Made by a program: the position numbers and the translations under genes
Source: JAIQFF01 sp963788505
Lineage (GTDB): Bacteria; Acidobacteriota; Terriglobia; Terriglobales; Acidobacteriaceae
Assembly: GCA_963788505.1 (NCBI GenBank)
Contig: CAWBGY010000009.1
Location: 1,054,001 to 1,118,000, forward strand
Direction: 5' to 3'
DNA length: 64,000 nucleotides
Shown here: positions 34,994 through 43,535 of the stretch, piece after piece
Layout of the letters: every line of letters starts with the position of its first letter
Numbering within the stretch: the first letter of the stretch is position 1
Notes under the pieces: generated by a model
The model's input: only the letters and a program-made list of their open reading frames with translations
Databases searched by the model: none
What the model was told of the DNA's origin: nothing

Positions 34994-35281
34994 ATGATCG
35001 CTTTTCTCACCCTCGAACTGCAGATCGAAGCGGCGCAGTCCCTCAAAGACAAGCGCCAGGTGGTCCGCAGCCTGAAAGACCGGCTGCGAGCGCATTTCAA
35101 CGTCGCTGTCGCCGAACTGGATCCGAGCGGGCTATGGAACCGGGCCACGGTGGGCGTCGTCGGTATCTCGGATTCACGCGACTACCTCGACGGTCTGATG
35201 AAAAACGTCGAGCGTCAAGCCACTCGCATTGCCAACAACGGCGGCGCTGATATAGCAGACTCATTCGTGGAATATATCTAG
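34994..35281 (+). CDS. ylxP: DUF503 (YlxP-like) protein
   Basis: The 95-residue protein matches the DUF503/YlxP family of small conserved proteins: MIAFLTLELQIEAAQSLKDK, RQVVRSLKDRLRAHFNVAVA and ATVGVVGISDSRDYLD. Such genes commonly lie between infB and rbfA, and a ribosome-related role has been suggested but not established. The start is ATG 34994; the upstream open frame is repeat sequence. A GTCGTC repeat occupies the position of the ribosome-binding site. Confidence 0.9.
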   Translation: MIAFLTLELQIEAAQSLKDKRQVVRSLKDRLRAHFNVAVAELDPSGLWNRATVGVVGISDSRDYLDGLMKNVERQATRIANNGGADIADSFVEYI

Positions 35282-35293
35282 CAGCAGATTTTG

Positions 35294-35344
35294 GTAGCGC
35301 CAGCGGGACGCCGCCTCGACAGCCCGGCAGGATGCCGGCGCTAC
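35294..35344 (+). repeat. Imperfect GTAGCGCC palindrome (ylxP-rbfA)
   Basis: GTAGCGCCAGCGGGACGCCG and CGGCAGGATGCCGGCGCTAC are partial complements around an 11-nt loop. It resembles a dispersed REP-type hairpin rather than the short-unit repeats. Confidence 0.6.
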
Positions 35345-35410
35345 GAAATTCGAGCCGTCCGGTTGGGCGGTTTTTCTGATATCCTCATTCGTTTTACTCA
35401 AGAGGTGGGT

Positions 35411-35770
35411 GTGGAGAAGCGCGGCGCGAAATACCATCGGGAGCGCCTGGGAGAGGCCCTGCGGGAGGAGATCGAGACCATTGTGGAGGGCGAACTGGGC
35501 GATCCTCGCATCGGCCTGGTCGCCGTCACCAGCGTGGTCCTGGCGGAGGATTCACGTTCGGCGCAGGTCTATGTCACGCTCGAAGGTGATGACGCCGAAG
35601 CAGACCGTTCTTTGGAGGGCCTGACCGCGGCGGTTGGATTCATCCGTCGTGAGGTGGCGGAAAATTTACACCTTCGCCGCCCTCCGGAGCTGTATTTTCA
35701 CCTCGACCACTCCGATAAATACGGCGCAAGAATCGATGAATTGCTGGGCCGAACGAAGAAGAGGAAGTAA
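35411..35770 (+). CDS. rbfA: Ribosome-binding factor A
   Basis: RbfA is a cold-shock protein needed for 16S 5'-end maturation. From GTG 35411 it has 119 residues, the usual size: KRGAKYHRERLGEALREEIE, GDPRIGLVAVTSVVLAEDSR and RRPPELYFHLDHSDKYGARI with a short basic tail. AGAGGTGGGT precedes the GTG. The frame is open to 35291, but the added part overlaps the GTAGCGCC palindrome and is not homologous. The usual truB neighbour is missing. Confidence 0.93.
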   Translation: MEKRGAKYHRERLGEALREEIETIVEGELGDPRIGLVAVTSVVLAEDSRSAQVYVTLEGDDAEADRSLEGLTAAVGFIRREVAENLHLRRPPELYFHLDHSDKYGARIDELLGRTKKRK

Positions 35771-35862
35771 GTCTTCAGTCCTCGGTCGTCCATCGTCAGC
35801 CCAAGATCGATGACGACTAATGACTAAAGACGGATGACGGAAGACTGAAGACTGACGACTGT
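35771..35862 (+). repeat. Inverted GTCGTC/TGACGACTGA repeat (rbfA-nrnA)
   Basis: GTCTTCAGTCCTCGGTCGTC and ATCGTCAGCCC face GATGACGACTAATGACTAAA, GACGGATGACGGAAGACTGA and AGACTGACGACTG. The array fills the entire 95-nt spacer and ends four bases (TTTT) before the nrnA ATG. Confidence 0.85.
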
Positions 35863-35865
35863 TTT

Positions 35866-36813
35866 ATGGTGAAGGACGTTCTCAAGCAGATCGAACAGCG
35901 GAATCGGTTCGTGCTGACTTCGCACGCCAGGCCGGATGGCGACGCCATCGGTTCGGCGCTGGCCTGTCGCCAGATCCTGCGCGCCATGGGCAAAGAAGCT
36001 GACGTAGTCCTGCGCGATGGTGTGCCACGCATTTACCAGCCCCTACCCTACGCCCGCGACGTGGTCCAGTCGGAACACGTCGACCGCGACTACGAAGCCG
36101 CCATCATTCTGGAGTGTGACAGCATCCAGCGTACCCGGCTGCACGGATTGGAAAACAAGTTTCTGATTAACATTGATCATCACCAGAGCGGACGTCCGTT
36201 TGCCCAGGTGAACTGGATTGATCCTAAAGCCGTGGCCACGGCGGAAATGGTCTATCGCCTGGCGCGCGAGGCCGGAGTGAAAATTTCTCCCGAAATCGCG
36301 ACCTGTCTCTACACCGCGGTGCTTACCGATACGGGGTCATTCATGTTCGAGGGCACGAACGCGCACACTTTCGAGCTGGCGCGTGAACTGGTGCTGGCGG
36401 GCGCCGACCCGGCCTACTGCGCACGCAACATTTATTTCGGACACTCCACCGCCAAAATGCGGCTGTTGGGTGCGGCGCTGTCCAACCTGCGCCGGGAAGG
36501 ACCCCTGGCATGGATCTCGGTGAGCCAGGAACAGATGCAGGCCTGCCACGCGAAGGAAGAAGATTGCGAGGGCCTGGTGAATTACGCGCTTTCCATGCAG
36601 GGTGTGGAAGTGGCCCTGTTCTTCCGTGAACTTCCCGACGGCCGCTTCCGGGTAAGCCTGCGCAGCAAGGGTCAGGTGAACGTGGCTGCAGTGGCCGAAG
36701 GGCTGGGCGGCGGTGGCCACCAGTGCGCCAGTGGTTGCGCCCTCGATGGACCGCTGTCGGCCGCGACGGCGCGAATTCTCGCGGAATTGCGGATCGGTTC
36801 CTCCATACAATAA
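35866..36813 (+). CDS. nrnA: DHH/DHHA1 phosphoesterase, NrnA-like oligoribonuclease
   Basis: The 315-residue protein has the DHH phosphoesterase motifs: H20-ARPDGDAIG (D24, D26), D85 and D104-H105-H106, and the DHHA1 motif GGGGHQCASG near the C-terminus. NrnA-type enzymes degrade nano-RNA and convert pAp to AMP. The start MVKDVLKQIEQRNRF follows a TGACGACTG repeat and TTTT. It is the last gene of the operon; the glycosyltransferase follows 37 nt on, and its upstream frame runs into nrnA. Confidence 0.93.
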   Translation: MVKDVLKQIEQRNRFVLTSHARPDGDAIGSALACRQILRAMGKEADVVLRDGVPRIYQPLPYARDVVQSEHVDRDYEAAIILECDSIQRTRLHGLENKFLINIDHHQSGRPFAQVNWIDPKAVATAEMVYRLAREAGVKISPEIATCLYTAVLTDTGSFMFEGTNAHTFELARELVLAGADPAYCARNIYFGHSTAKMRLLGAALSNLRREGPLAWISVSQEQMQACHAKEEDCEGLVNYALSMQGVEVALFFRELPDGRFRVSLRSKGQVNVAAVAEGLGGGGHQCASGCALDGPLSAATARILAELRIGSSIQ

Positions 36814-36850
36814 GTCTCGTTCTCGATTCCCGATTGAAGACTTCCGACTA

Positions 36851-38503
36851 GTGATTTCGACGCCTGCCAACCCGACAGCGACTACCACGGCGGCGGACGG
36901 GGCTCAACGGCCCCTCATGGATTGGGCGCTTCTTGCCGGCTTCTGTGGGTTCCTGTTTTTCTTTGGCCTGGCATACTTCGGCCTGATGGGAGCGGACGAA
37001 CCGCGTTATGCGCAGGTGGCGCGTGAGATGCTTGCCCGTCACGACTGGATCACGCCCATGCTGGGCGGCAAGCCCTGGCTGGAAAAGCCGCCGCTTTATT
37101 ACTGGCAAACCATGCTGGCCTACAGCGTTTTCGGCGTTAGTGACTGGGCTGCCCGCCTTTCTTCCGCGCTTGATGCCACGCTGATGGTCGTTGCTGTCTA
37201 TCTTTTCCTGCGGCGCTTTCGCCGGGGCTTTCAGCTGGATGGAGCGCTGATCGCGGCTTCCGCCAGCGGCGTCATCGGCTTCGCGCGAGCGGCCTCCACG
37301 GACATGCCGCTGGCTGCCACGTTCACCATCGCCATGCTGGCCTGGTATGCGTGGTACGAAAGCGCACGCCGGCGCTACCTGGCGCTGTCATACATTTTTC
37401 TGGGACTGGCGATGCTGGCCAAGGGCCCGGTGGCGCCATTTCTGGCGGCGGCAATTGTGGTGATTTTTTCCCTGGCCAAGGGCGATCGCCGGCTCATGGC
37501 CCGGACCTGCTGGATCCCCGGCGTTGCCTTGTTCGCTTTGACGGCGCTTCCCTGGTATGTCGCGGTCCAGTTGAGAAACCCGCAATTCTTTCGGGTTTTT
37601 ATTCTGGAACACAATCTGGGACGGTTTGGCAGGGACCTCTATCACCACACCCAGCCTTTTTGGTATTACGTGCCCGTTGCCCTGCTGGGACTTGTACCCT
37701 GGACGATGTTTGTCACCGCCGCTGCGGTGGAGAGCATTCGTGCCTGGTGGACGAAAAAAAGACAGTTGTTTCAATCAGAGGACGCATTGCCTGCGTTTCT
37801 TCTCATCTGGCTGATTTTCCCGGTTGCGTTCTTTTCATTCTCGGCATCGAAGCTGCCAGGCTATATTCTGCCCGCGCTTCCCGCCGGCACGCTGCTCCTG
37901 GCGGAATACGTTCGCCGTCATGTGATCGACGAGGATCGCCCCAGCGCGCTGCTCATTGTCCTGCATTCAATGGTGGCCACCTTACCGATCGTTGCGGCGC
38001 TGATGATGCAATACATCGTGTTTCAGCACCGCCTGCCATGGGGACGAGCCGCTGCGATCTCAGCCGGATTTGCGGTGGTGCTGGCTATTGGAATCACGCT
38101 GACTCTGCGCCGACCGCTGGGTCTTCGCCTGTTGCGCTTCGTTACCCTGGTCCCGGTGGTGTTGGCGGTGGCGGCGGTGCTGCGGCTGGGAGCTCCTGCA
38201 CTGGACGCCACCCTCTCCGCTCGTCCTCTCGCCCAGGAAATCAACCGGGTAGACAACCGGTCTCTTCCCCTGGCCATTCTGCGGCTTCCGCGAGAGACCG
38301 AATATGGCCTCCACTTCTATCGCGATCAGAAGATTGCGCGCTACGAAGCCGGCGACGTTCCCGCCGGCGAACATCTATTGATCACGCCCGAAGGATGGCA
38401 AAAGAACATTGCCAAGTGGGTGACGGGCCGGAGAGTTACTTATCTGGGAAGCTTCGCGCCGCAAGGCATGGATTATTACTGGGTAGGAAAAAGCAGCAAT
38501 TAG
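36851..38503 (+). CDS. GT39-type integral membrane glycosyltransferase (ArnT/PMT family)
   Basis: The product has about 550 residues with ten or more membrane segments. The first periplasmic loop holds MGADEPRYAQVAREMLARHD, the DE signature of polyprenyl-phosphate-dependent glycosyltransferases, followed by KPWLEKPPLYYWQTMLAY. These enzymes add a lipid-linked sugar to lipid A or proteins on the periplasmic face. The acceptor here is unknown. GTG 36851 is taken as start, and ATG 36917 is possible; neither has a strong Shine-Dalgarno. The stop codon lies inside an AATTAGCAGTTGGCAATTGG repeat. Confidence 0.85.
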   Translation: MISTPANPTATTTAADGAQRPLMDWALLAGFCGFLFFFGLAYFGLMGADEPRYAQVAREMLARHDWITPMLGGKPWLEKPPLYYWQTMLAYSVFGVSDWAARLSSALDATLMVVAVYLFLRRFRRGFQLDGALIAASASGVIGFARAASTDMPLAATFTIAMLAWYAWYESARRRYLALSYIFLGLAMLAKGPVAPFLAAAIVVIFSLAKGDRRLMARTCWIPGVALFALTALPWYVAVQLRNPQFFRVFILEHNLGRFGRDLYHHTQPFWYYVPVALLGLVPWTMFVTAAAVESIRAWWTKKRQLFQSEDALPAFLLIWLIFPVAFFSFSASKLPGYILPALPAGTLLLAEYVRRHVIDEDRPSALLIVLHSMVATLPIVAALMMQYIVFQHRLPWGRAAAISAGFAVVLAIGITLTLRRPLGLRLLRFVTLVPVVLAVAAVLRLGAPALDATLSARPLAQEINRVDNRSLPLAILRLPRETEYGLHFYRDQKIARYEAGDVPAGEHLLITPEGWQKNIAKWVTGRRVTYLGSFAPQGMDYYWVGKSSN

Positions 38504-38603
38504 CAGTTGGCAATTGGCAACTGGCATTTGACTCAGTCTCAGTACACTCAGCGAGGTATTCGGCCGCGCGTGGGGCTTAGCTAAGTGCCAATTGCTAATT
38601 GCC
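38497..38603 (+). repeat. Inverted GGCAATT repeat overlapping a stop codon
   Basis: AATTAGCAGTTGGCAATTGG and CAACTGGCA face AAGTGCCAATTGCTAATTGC (38583-38602), with about 60 nt of other sequence between them. The TAG stop of the upstream glycosyltransferase is part of the left block. Confidence 0.8.
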
Positions 38604-38688
38604 GGGCGCTACCCTCTGTTACCCAACCTTGTCCCCCCGTTTGCCTCCCGGCCAGACGAAGCACTACACTCGCTGTTCGCAGCCCGCC

Positions 38689-39675
38689 ATGAGCGCGCTT
38701 AGCAAGCCGGAACCCTCCAGGAGCCTCCAGGTGGAGATTCTCGACCTCAGACACTTTTCCTCTGTCGATCTGCGTCCACTGCTGGAGGACGAGGTTCGGG
38801 AATGGGGCCGCCTGCTTTCCTGGGACTATAGCGGTTCGGCGGAAATGATTCTGCGCTATGTGGATGCCAAAATTCTGCCCGGCTATGCTGCCATCGAGCG
38901 GGGACGGATTGTGGGCTACGCTTTTTTTGTCTACGAAGGCAGCAAGGGCGTGATCGGAGACCTCTTCGTGGCCAACGGGGACCGGCTGCCCGATCCGCAC
39001 GAGGTGGAATCGCGGCTGCTGCTGCATGTGATTGAGACCTTGCAGCAGTCTCCGGGAATCCATCGCGTCGAAGCGCAATTGCTGGTGCACGAGGCGGGCG
39101 TGGTCGCCCGGCCATTTGTGGAGCAGGGGTTTCAGCGGCACCCGCGGCTTTTCATGGTGCAGCCGTTAACCACCACGCTAAAGCCGCCACCGCCGCTGGA
39201 TGCTGAAATTGAGATCAGGCGCTGGGCGGAGCCAGACTACCAGGCGGCCGCGGCCTTGATCACCAGCGCCTACCGCGGTCATGTCGACTCCGAAATCAAC
39301 GATCAATATCGCACCCTGAGCGGGTCCCTGCGGTTTCTCAATAACATTGTCCGTTTTCCGGGATGCGGCACGTTCGATCCAGAAGGTTCGTTCGTGGCCG
39401 TGCACAAGCGGGCGCGCAGCCTGGTAGGACTTATTTTGTGCTCCCGGGTACGCCACGACGTTGGCCACGTCACTCAGGTGTGCGTGCTTCCCGACTACCG
39501 CTCCCGCGGTCTGGGACAGTTATTGATCGCGGCCACGACAGGAAACCTGCGCCAGCGAAATTTCTCGTTATTGTCGCTCACGGTGACGGAGGCAAATGCA
39601 CGCGCTGTAACCCTCTATCAGCGCCTGGGATTCGACATCAAGCGGGTGTTCGATGCATTCGTGTGGGAAGGATGA
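38689..39675 (+). CDS. GNAT-fold protein with two acetyltransferase-like halves
   Basis: The 328-residue protein has an N-terminal half resembling a degenerate GNAT domain (GYAAIERGRIVGYAFFVYEG, GVIGDLFVANGDRL) and a C-terminal half with a full acetyl-CoA-binding pattern: VTQVCVLPDYRSRGLGQLLI and LTVTEANARAVTLYQRLGFD. The two-domain layout resembles proteins such as mycothiol synthase, but nothing identifies the substrate. ATG 38689 is chosen; the frame is open to 38599 through repeat sequence. It is probably monocistronic. Confidence 0.8.
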   Translation: MSALSKPEPSRSLQVEILDLRHFSSVDLRPLLEDEVREWGRLLSWDYSGSAEMILRYVDAKILPGYAAIERGRIVGYAFFVYEGSKGVIGDLFVANGDRLPDPHEVESRLLLHVIETLQQSPGIHRVEAQLLVHEAGVVARPFVEQGFQRHPRLFMVQPLTTTLKPPPPLDAEIEIRRWAEPDYQAAAALITSAYRGHVDSEINDQYRTLSGSLRFLNNIVRFPGCGTFDPEGSFVAVHKRARSLVGLILCSRVRHDVGHVTQVCVLPDYRSRGLGQLLIAATTGNLRQRNFSLLSLTVTEANARAVTLYQRLGFDIKRVFDAFVWEG

Positions 39676-39677
39676 AG

Positions 39678-39850
39678 CAGCTTCTAGCTGCTAGCCTTTA
39701 GCTCTTGGCTCTTAGCTTTTAGCTCATAGCCCAATGACCATCACATTGCCAGATATTTGTGCAGAGTGCGTTCTGATGTTTGGCCATGTTTGGCCTTCCG
39801 TGCAATTCCAAACCGAAAGGCTTATAGCTAGAGCTAAAAGCTAAAAGCTG
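39678..39850 (+). repeat. Inverted AGCT-family repeat with 90-nt centre
   Basis: AGCTTCTAGCTGCTAGCCTT, TAGCTCTTGGCTCTTAGCTT and TTAGCTCATAGCC face GGCTTATAGCTAGAGCTAAA and AGCTAAAAGCTG. The blocks flank a unique segment of 90 nt and lie between two convergent genes. No gene is seen in the centre. Confidence 0.8.
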
Positions 39851-39853
39851 CCT

Positions 39854-40036
39854 CTAATGCCGCAGCACCCACATGGCCCATCCCGCCACGATCACACCTC
39901 CCACGAACAGCGCGAAGCAATATAAGCCATAGCGGATCTGTTCGCGGGCGTTGTTGCGCTGTGTGATCCCAAAAATGACCGAAGCGAAAACCGAAAACAG
40001 GATGGCGGCAGTGAAATGGGTGAGTTCCAGGGTCAT
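39854..40036 (-). CDS. Small two-helix membrane protein
   Basis: The 60-residue product starts MTLELTHFTAAILFSVFASV and has two membrane segments, the second being YCFALFVGGVIVAGWAMWV, with a short basic loop (TQRNNAREQIR) between them. The start follows CAGGAAAAACGGA, and the gene lies 13 nt after the 141-aa membrane protein. It is probably real because of the spacing and the membrane pattern, but I do not recognise a family. Confidence 0.6.
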   Translation of the reverse strand: MTLELTHFTAAILFSVFASVIFGITQRNNAREQIRYGLYCFALFVGGVIVAGWAMWVLRH

Positions 40037-40049
40037 TCCGTTTTTCCTG

Positions 40050-40475
40050 TCACGGCTTCTTTCCAATGGCGATGTGGTAGGCGTCCGCCGCGCAGATGAA
40101 ATTCAGCAGCCCGGCCACGATCAGAAACTTGGTGCCGTAGTCGGCGGTAGCGTGGGCAATCGCGCCATGTCCCCAGCCCTGCATGCGGGTCACGATGTAA
40201 AGGGCGCCGGTGCCCACGTCGCCTACGAATCCCAGAATATCCAGAATATCGCCGCCATTGGGGTGGTACACGCGTCCCTGCATCAGCAGGCCGAGTACGA
40301 ACATGGTCGTGATCGAGGCCATGATCAAAAATCCGCGAATCCAGCGCTTTTGCACCAGATGCCCCATGCCCGGAATGAACCAGGCGACCGCCGGGGCGAT
40401 CACCGACATGCTGGGGGACGGCGAAGTCGCCATCTTATGCGCTTCCGCGGGAGTGGTCTTAGCCGAATTTGCCAT
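40050..40475 (-). CDS. Uncharacterised membrane protein, TM2-like
   Basis: The 141-residue protein has four membrane segments. It begins with a polar Ser/Pro-rich region and then SVIAPAVAWFIPGMGHLVQK, RWIRGFLIMASITTMFVLGL, and a C-terminal segment GTKFLIVAGLLNFICAADAY. The proline-glycine-hydrophobic pattern PGMGHLVQKRWIRG resembles acidobacterial proteins often annotated DUF6677; that is from memory and uncertain. It directly follows the M24 peptidase (stop and start are adjacent), so the three genes form one operon. Confidence 0.75.
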   Translation of the reverse strand: MANSAKTTPAEAHKMATSPSPSMSVIAPAVAWFIPGMGHLVQKRWIRGFLIMASITTMFVLGLLMQGRVYHPNGGDILDILGFVGDVGTGALYIVTRMQGWGHGAIAHATADYGTKFLIVAGLLNFICAADAYHIAIGKKP

Positions 40476-41648
40476 TCAGATGGTTACAATTTCACTTTGA
40501 ATTTTGCCGGTTACTTGCGCCGCATCGGGCCCGATCAGCATGTTTACCTCACTGCGCACGCCGAATTCGGGCAAGTAAATGCCGGGTTCGATTGAGAACA
40601 ATGAGTTGGGCAGGATGCGGCGCTCATCATGAATTTCCAGGTCATCCATATTAGCGCCGTTGGCATGAACTTCGGTGCCAATCGAATGCCCGGTGCGATG
40701 AATGAAGTACTGCTCGAAACCAGCGCTCTTGATGTAGCTTCGCACCGCATGGTCAACTTCCCATCCGGCAATGGCTTTTCCCGCGCTTACGCCCTCAACC
40801 ACAGTTTTTACCCCAATGTCGCGTGCCTGGCGTACCAGGTGAAAGATTTCCCGCATGCGGTCGGAAGGAGATTCGCCGACGAACCCCGTCCAAGTAATGT
40901 CATAGTATACGGCCCCGGGCGTGTTCTTCTTGGCCCAGACATCCAGGAGCACGAAATCACCTTGCCGAATCGGCTTGGAAGTTTCCGCATGCAGCGCATA
41001 GTGCGGATCGCCGCTATTCGCATTGACCGCGACCAGGGGAGGATCGTCGGCTACGAGATTTTCGCGCCGGAAGGCCTCCAGAAACCACTGCTGGATTTCG
41101 TATTCGTGAGTTCCGCCGTTGCGCACGCGCCGGCCAATCTCCTGGAAAGCCGACGTGGTGATGGCGTCAATCGCATCGCGAGCGGCGAAGTGAGACTTGA
41201 TCTGCTCCTCGTTCAATGTAGCTTCGAACTGCGCCACCAGATCGCAGGAGCTGACCACGTTCTTGCCCAGTCCGCGGATCAGATCGATGGTGCCGCCATC
41301 CACCAGTGAAATGGTGAAGACCAGATTATTAGGCGAATACTGCATCGCGATATCACGATGACTGGTGAGTATTGCCTTTACCTGATCGAACAATTCCTGC
41401 CAGCCGGAATACTGCCGCTTGCTGCCGGGGAGCGAGTCGAGATGTCCGGGCTCAATTTTGTGGACCAATTTCACGGGTTCGCCGCTGGCTGGGATCAGAT
41501 AGAACCAGCGCCGGGTGACCATTTGATCCATCGGCAATCCCAGCACGCGGTATGCGATAGGGTCGCGATGATGGTGATCGTAAAAAAGCCAGGCGTCAAT
41601 GTTGCGCTCGCGGAGCGCGGCTTGTATGGCGGGAAGATCCATGGGCAA
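40476..41648 (-). CDS. M24 family aminopeptidase (Xaa-Pro dipeptidase-like)
   Basis: The 390-residue protein has an N-terminal creatinase-like domain (1-150) and a C-terminal pita-bread domain with all five metal ligands in place: D236 (LLDVWAKK), D250 (YYDITWTG), H321 (HRTGHSIG), E354 (SIEPGIYL) and E367 (VRSEVNM). It should therefore be an active dinuclear metallopeptidase, most likely cleaving Xaa-Pro bonds in the cytoplasm; the absence of a signal peptide agrees. MPMDLPAIQAALRERNIDAW may alternatively start at the second Met. Confidence 0.9.
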   Translation of the reverse strand: MPMDLPAIQAALRERNIDAWLFYDHHHRDPIAYRVLGLPMDQMVTRRWFYLIPASGEPVKLVHKIEPGHLDSLPGSKRQYSGWQELFDQVKAILTSHRDIAMQYSPNNLVFTISLVDGGTIDLIRGLGKNVVSSCDLVAQFEATLNEEQIKSHFAARDAIDAITTSAFQEIGRRVRNGGTHEYEIQQWFLEAFRRENLVADDPPLVAVNANSGDPHYALHAETSKPIRQGDFVLLDVWAKKNTPGAVYYDITWTGFVGESPSDRMREIFHLVRQARDIGVKTVVEGVSAGKAIAGWEVDHAVRSYIKSAGFEQYFIHRTGHSIGTEVHANGANMDDLEIHDERRILPNSLFSIEPGIYLPEFGVRSEVNMLIGPDAAQVTGKIQSEIVTI

Positions 41649-41740
41649 ACAACTATTCTAAACAACCGGGGCAATTTGAGCGAATCGAGCCGTCGCCTTC
41701 TCCAGGTCCTGATACGACCTCCGCGCCTGGCTCTGATGTT

Positions 41741-43153
41741 CTAAGCCGCCGCAGGCCGTATGACTTTGTCATAAATCAGGAGCAGCCCGGCGGTGACAAT
41801 GCCCACGGCGGTCACGGCCCACCACATTCGTTCTGGCTGGTGCGTGACTTCCCCGAAGTGGTGGGCAAGCGTTCCTCCGAACCAGCCGCCGATCAGAGAT
41901 CCGATGCCAATCGGCAGGAATGCGAAGCCCATGTACGTTCCTTGCTGACCGGGCGGCGCGAGACGCGAAATGTATTCGTAATAGCGCGGCGATTGAATGA
42001 TCTCGCCCAGGGCCAGGACAAACAGGGACAGGACTGCGCCCCAGACAGTCGGCCGGAAGGCGAGGATCAGCCATGACGCAGAGGTTATGACCGTGCCTAA
42101 AATGATGGCCTGAAACGCCGGGACCTTGCGCGTCAGATAATTCACCAGAAGCGTGAGGCAGATCACGGTAAGTCCGTCGGTCACCAGAATGAGTTCGACG
42201 TCGGCGTTCGCGTTGATATACCCGTGGATGTATCCCGGCAGGCTGATGTACTGTTGCCAGAACACGACCCAGTAGCCCGTGAACAGCACCAGAAACCACA
42301 TGAAACGGCTGATCCCGGCGAGCACAAGCAGAAGAAGCCCCGTCCAAATCCACCAGGGCACCGTGAAGGCGTACCAGAACATGACAATGCGCAGCAGCAG
42401 GGCAGTCCCCAATACCGGTAAGACCAGGCGGTGGTTGCCCACAACAACGCAGAAATTCCGCGCCACGGTCGCCAGCGAAGGTGGGGGCGCGTCGCCGGCC
42501 TGGTGCGGTTCCCGGAAGAAGAACAGAACCACGAAAAACATCGCGAAAACACTCAGGGCAGCCACGCGATAGACATTCTCCACACCCAGGTGGCGATGGG
42601 CCCAGGAAGCAAAATACGGACCAGCCGCGCCGCCAATGTTGACCATCGTGTAGTAAATCGAATAGCCGATCGAGCGGACGTTTGGCTTGGAGGCGCGCGC
42701 CGTGGTGCCGACTACGCTGGGCTTGACCAGCGCGATGCCCAGCGCGGGAAGAATCAGGATGCAACCCACAAACAGTCCGAGAGGGACTGCATTGCGCACC
42801 GGCGCCAGCCAGGATGCACCGATGGAGCCGATCAGAAAATAGGCGGCGGCCAGCACCAGGTAGGCAATCGAAAGCGCGCGGCGGAAACCCAGACGATCAG
42901 CCGCGGCCCCGCCGAAGATGGCGAGGAACCACACCATGCCGCCGAAGATGCCGGTCAGAGTTCCGGTCTGTTCGGTGGAGAAATTAAGCTTTCCCTGCAG
43001 GTACAACGCGAGCGACGCAAAAGCCCCGTAGTAGGAGAGGCGCTCGAAAATTTCGGTGATATTGGCGATCCAGAAGGGCCGCTCGAAGCCGGTGCGAATT
43101 TCATTGAGACGCTCAGAGAAGTTCAACAGGGCTCCCAGGTGTTGGCGCGACAC
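41741..43153 (-). CDS. POT-family proton-coupled peptide transporter
   Basis: The 470-residue protein has 12 or more membrane segments and the POT signature in ITEIFERLSYYGAFASLALY (the ExFERxxYYG motif used in proton coupling). It is followed by GGAAADRLGFRRALSIAYLV and IIQSPRYYEYISRLAPPGQQ. POT proteins import di- and tripeptides, which would supply substrates to the neighbouring peptidases. The start is GTG 43153; TTG 43123 (MNFSERLNEI), with GGGAG upstream, is a reasonable alternative. It is 13 nt from the DUF167 gene. Confidence 0.88.
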   Translation of the reverse strand: MSRQHLGALLNFSERLNEIRTGFERPFWIANITEIFERLSYYGAFASLALYLQGKLNFSTEQTGTLTGIFGGMVWFLAIFGGAAADRLGFRRALSIAYLVLAAAYFLIGSIGASWLAPVRNAVPLGLFVGCILILPALGIALVKPSVVGTTARASKPNVRSIGYSIYYTMVNIGGAAGPYFASWAHRHLGVENVYRVAALSVFAMFFVVLFFFREPHQAGDAPPPSLATVARNFCVVVGNHRLVLPVLGTALLLRIVMFWYAFTVPWWIWTGLLLLVLAGISRFMWFLVLFTGYWVVFWQQYISLPGYIHGYINANADVELILVTDGLTVICLTLLVNYLTRKVPAFQAIILGTVITSASWLILAFRPTVWGAVLSLFVLALGEIIQSPRYYEYISRLAPPGQQGTYMGFAFLPIGIGSLIGGWFGGTLAHHFGEVTHQPERMWWAVTAVGIVTAGLLLIYDKVIRPAAA

Positions 43154-43166
43154 TCTCTGGCCGCGT

Positions 43167-43454
43167 CTAAATCCCCAACCGCTTTCGCACTTCGCCAGCC
43201 GAGATTCCGCTGACCCGAATCACCTTCTTGCGGCTGCTCTGGCCGGACGCTATGGTAACGGAGGAACGCGGCAGGTTCAAAAGATTTGCAAAAAATTCGA
43301 TGCAGGCGGCGTTAGCTTTGCCTTCAACCGGTGGTGCCGTCAAAGATAGCTTCAGCGCGTTTCCCAGTTCGCCGGTGATGGCATTCTTCCGGGCGCGAGG
43401 ATGGACCTTAACTGCGAAGGTGACGCCCACCGGCGTATCTTGAATCGAAACCAT
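43167..43454 (-). CDS. DUF167 (YggU-like) protein
   Basis: The 95-residue protein has the DUF167 pattern: VKVHPRARKNAITGELGNAL, LKLSLTAPPVEGKANAACIE and FANLLNLPRSSVTIASGQSS. The family is small and widespread, often near yggS, and has no established function. The start is ATG 43454 (MVSIQDTPVG); GTG 43472 is an alternative overlapping the repeat. It lies between yggS and the POT transporter on the same strand. Confidence 0.9.
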   Translation of the reverse strand: MVSIQDTPVGVTFAVKVHPRARKNAITGELGNALKLSLTAPPVEGKANAACIEFFANLLNLPRSSVTIASGQSSRKKVIRVSGISAGEVRKRLGI

Positions 43455-43469
43455 GCAAAACGCTCTAAT

Positions 43470-43535
43470 CACGGAGGACGCTGAGGAAATCTAAAAGTTC
43501 TGACCTCCGTGCTTCTCCGTGTCCTCCGTGGTTAA
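43470..43535 (+). repeat. Inverted CTCCGTG repeat (DUF167-yggS)
   Basis: CACGGAGGACGCTGAGG faces CCTCCGTGCTTCTCCGTGTC and CTCCGTGGTTAA. The unit is again different, the arrangement the same. The right block overlaps the end of yggS at 43532. Confidence 0.8.
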
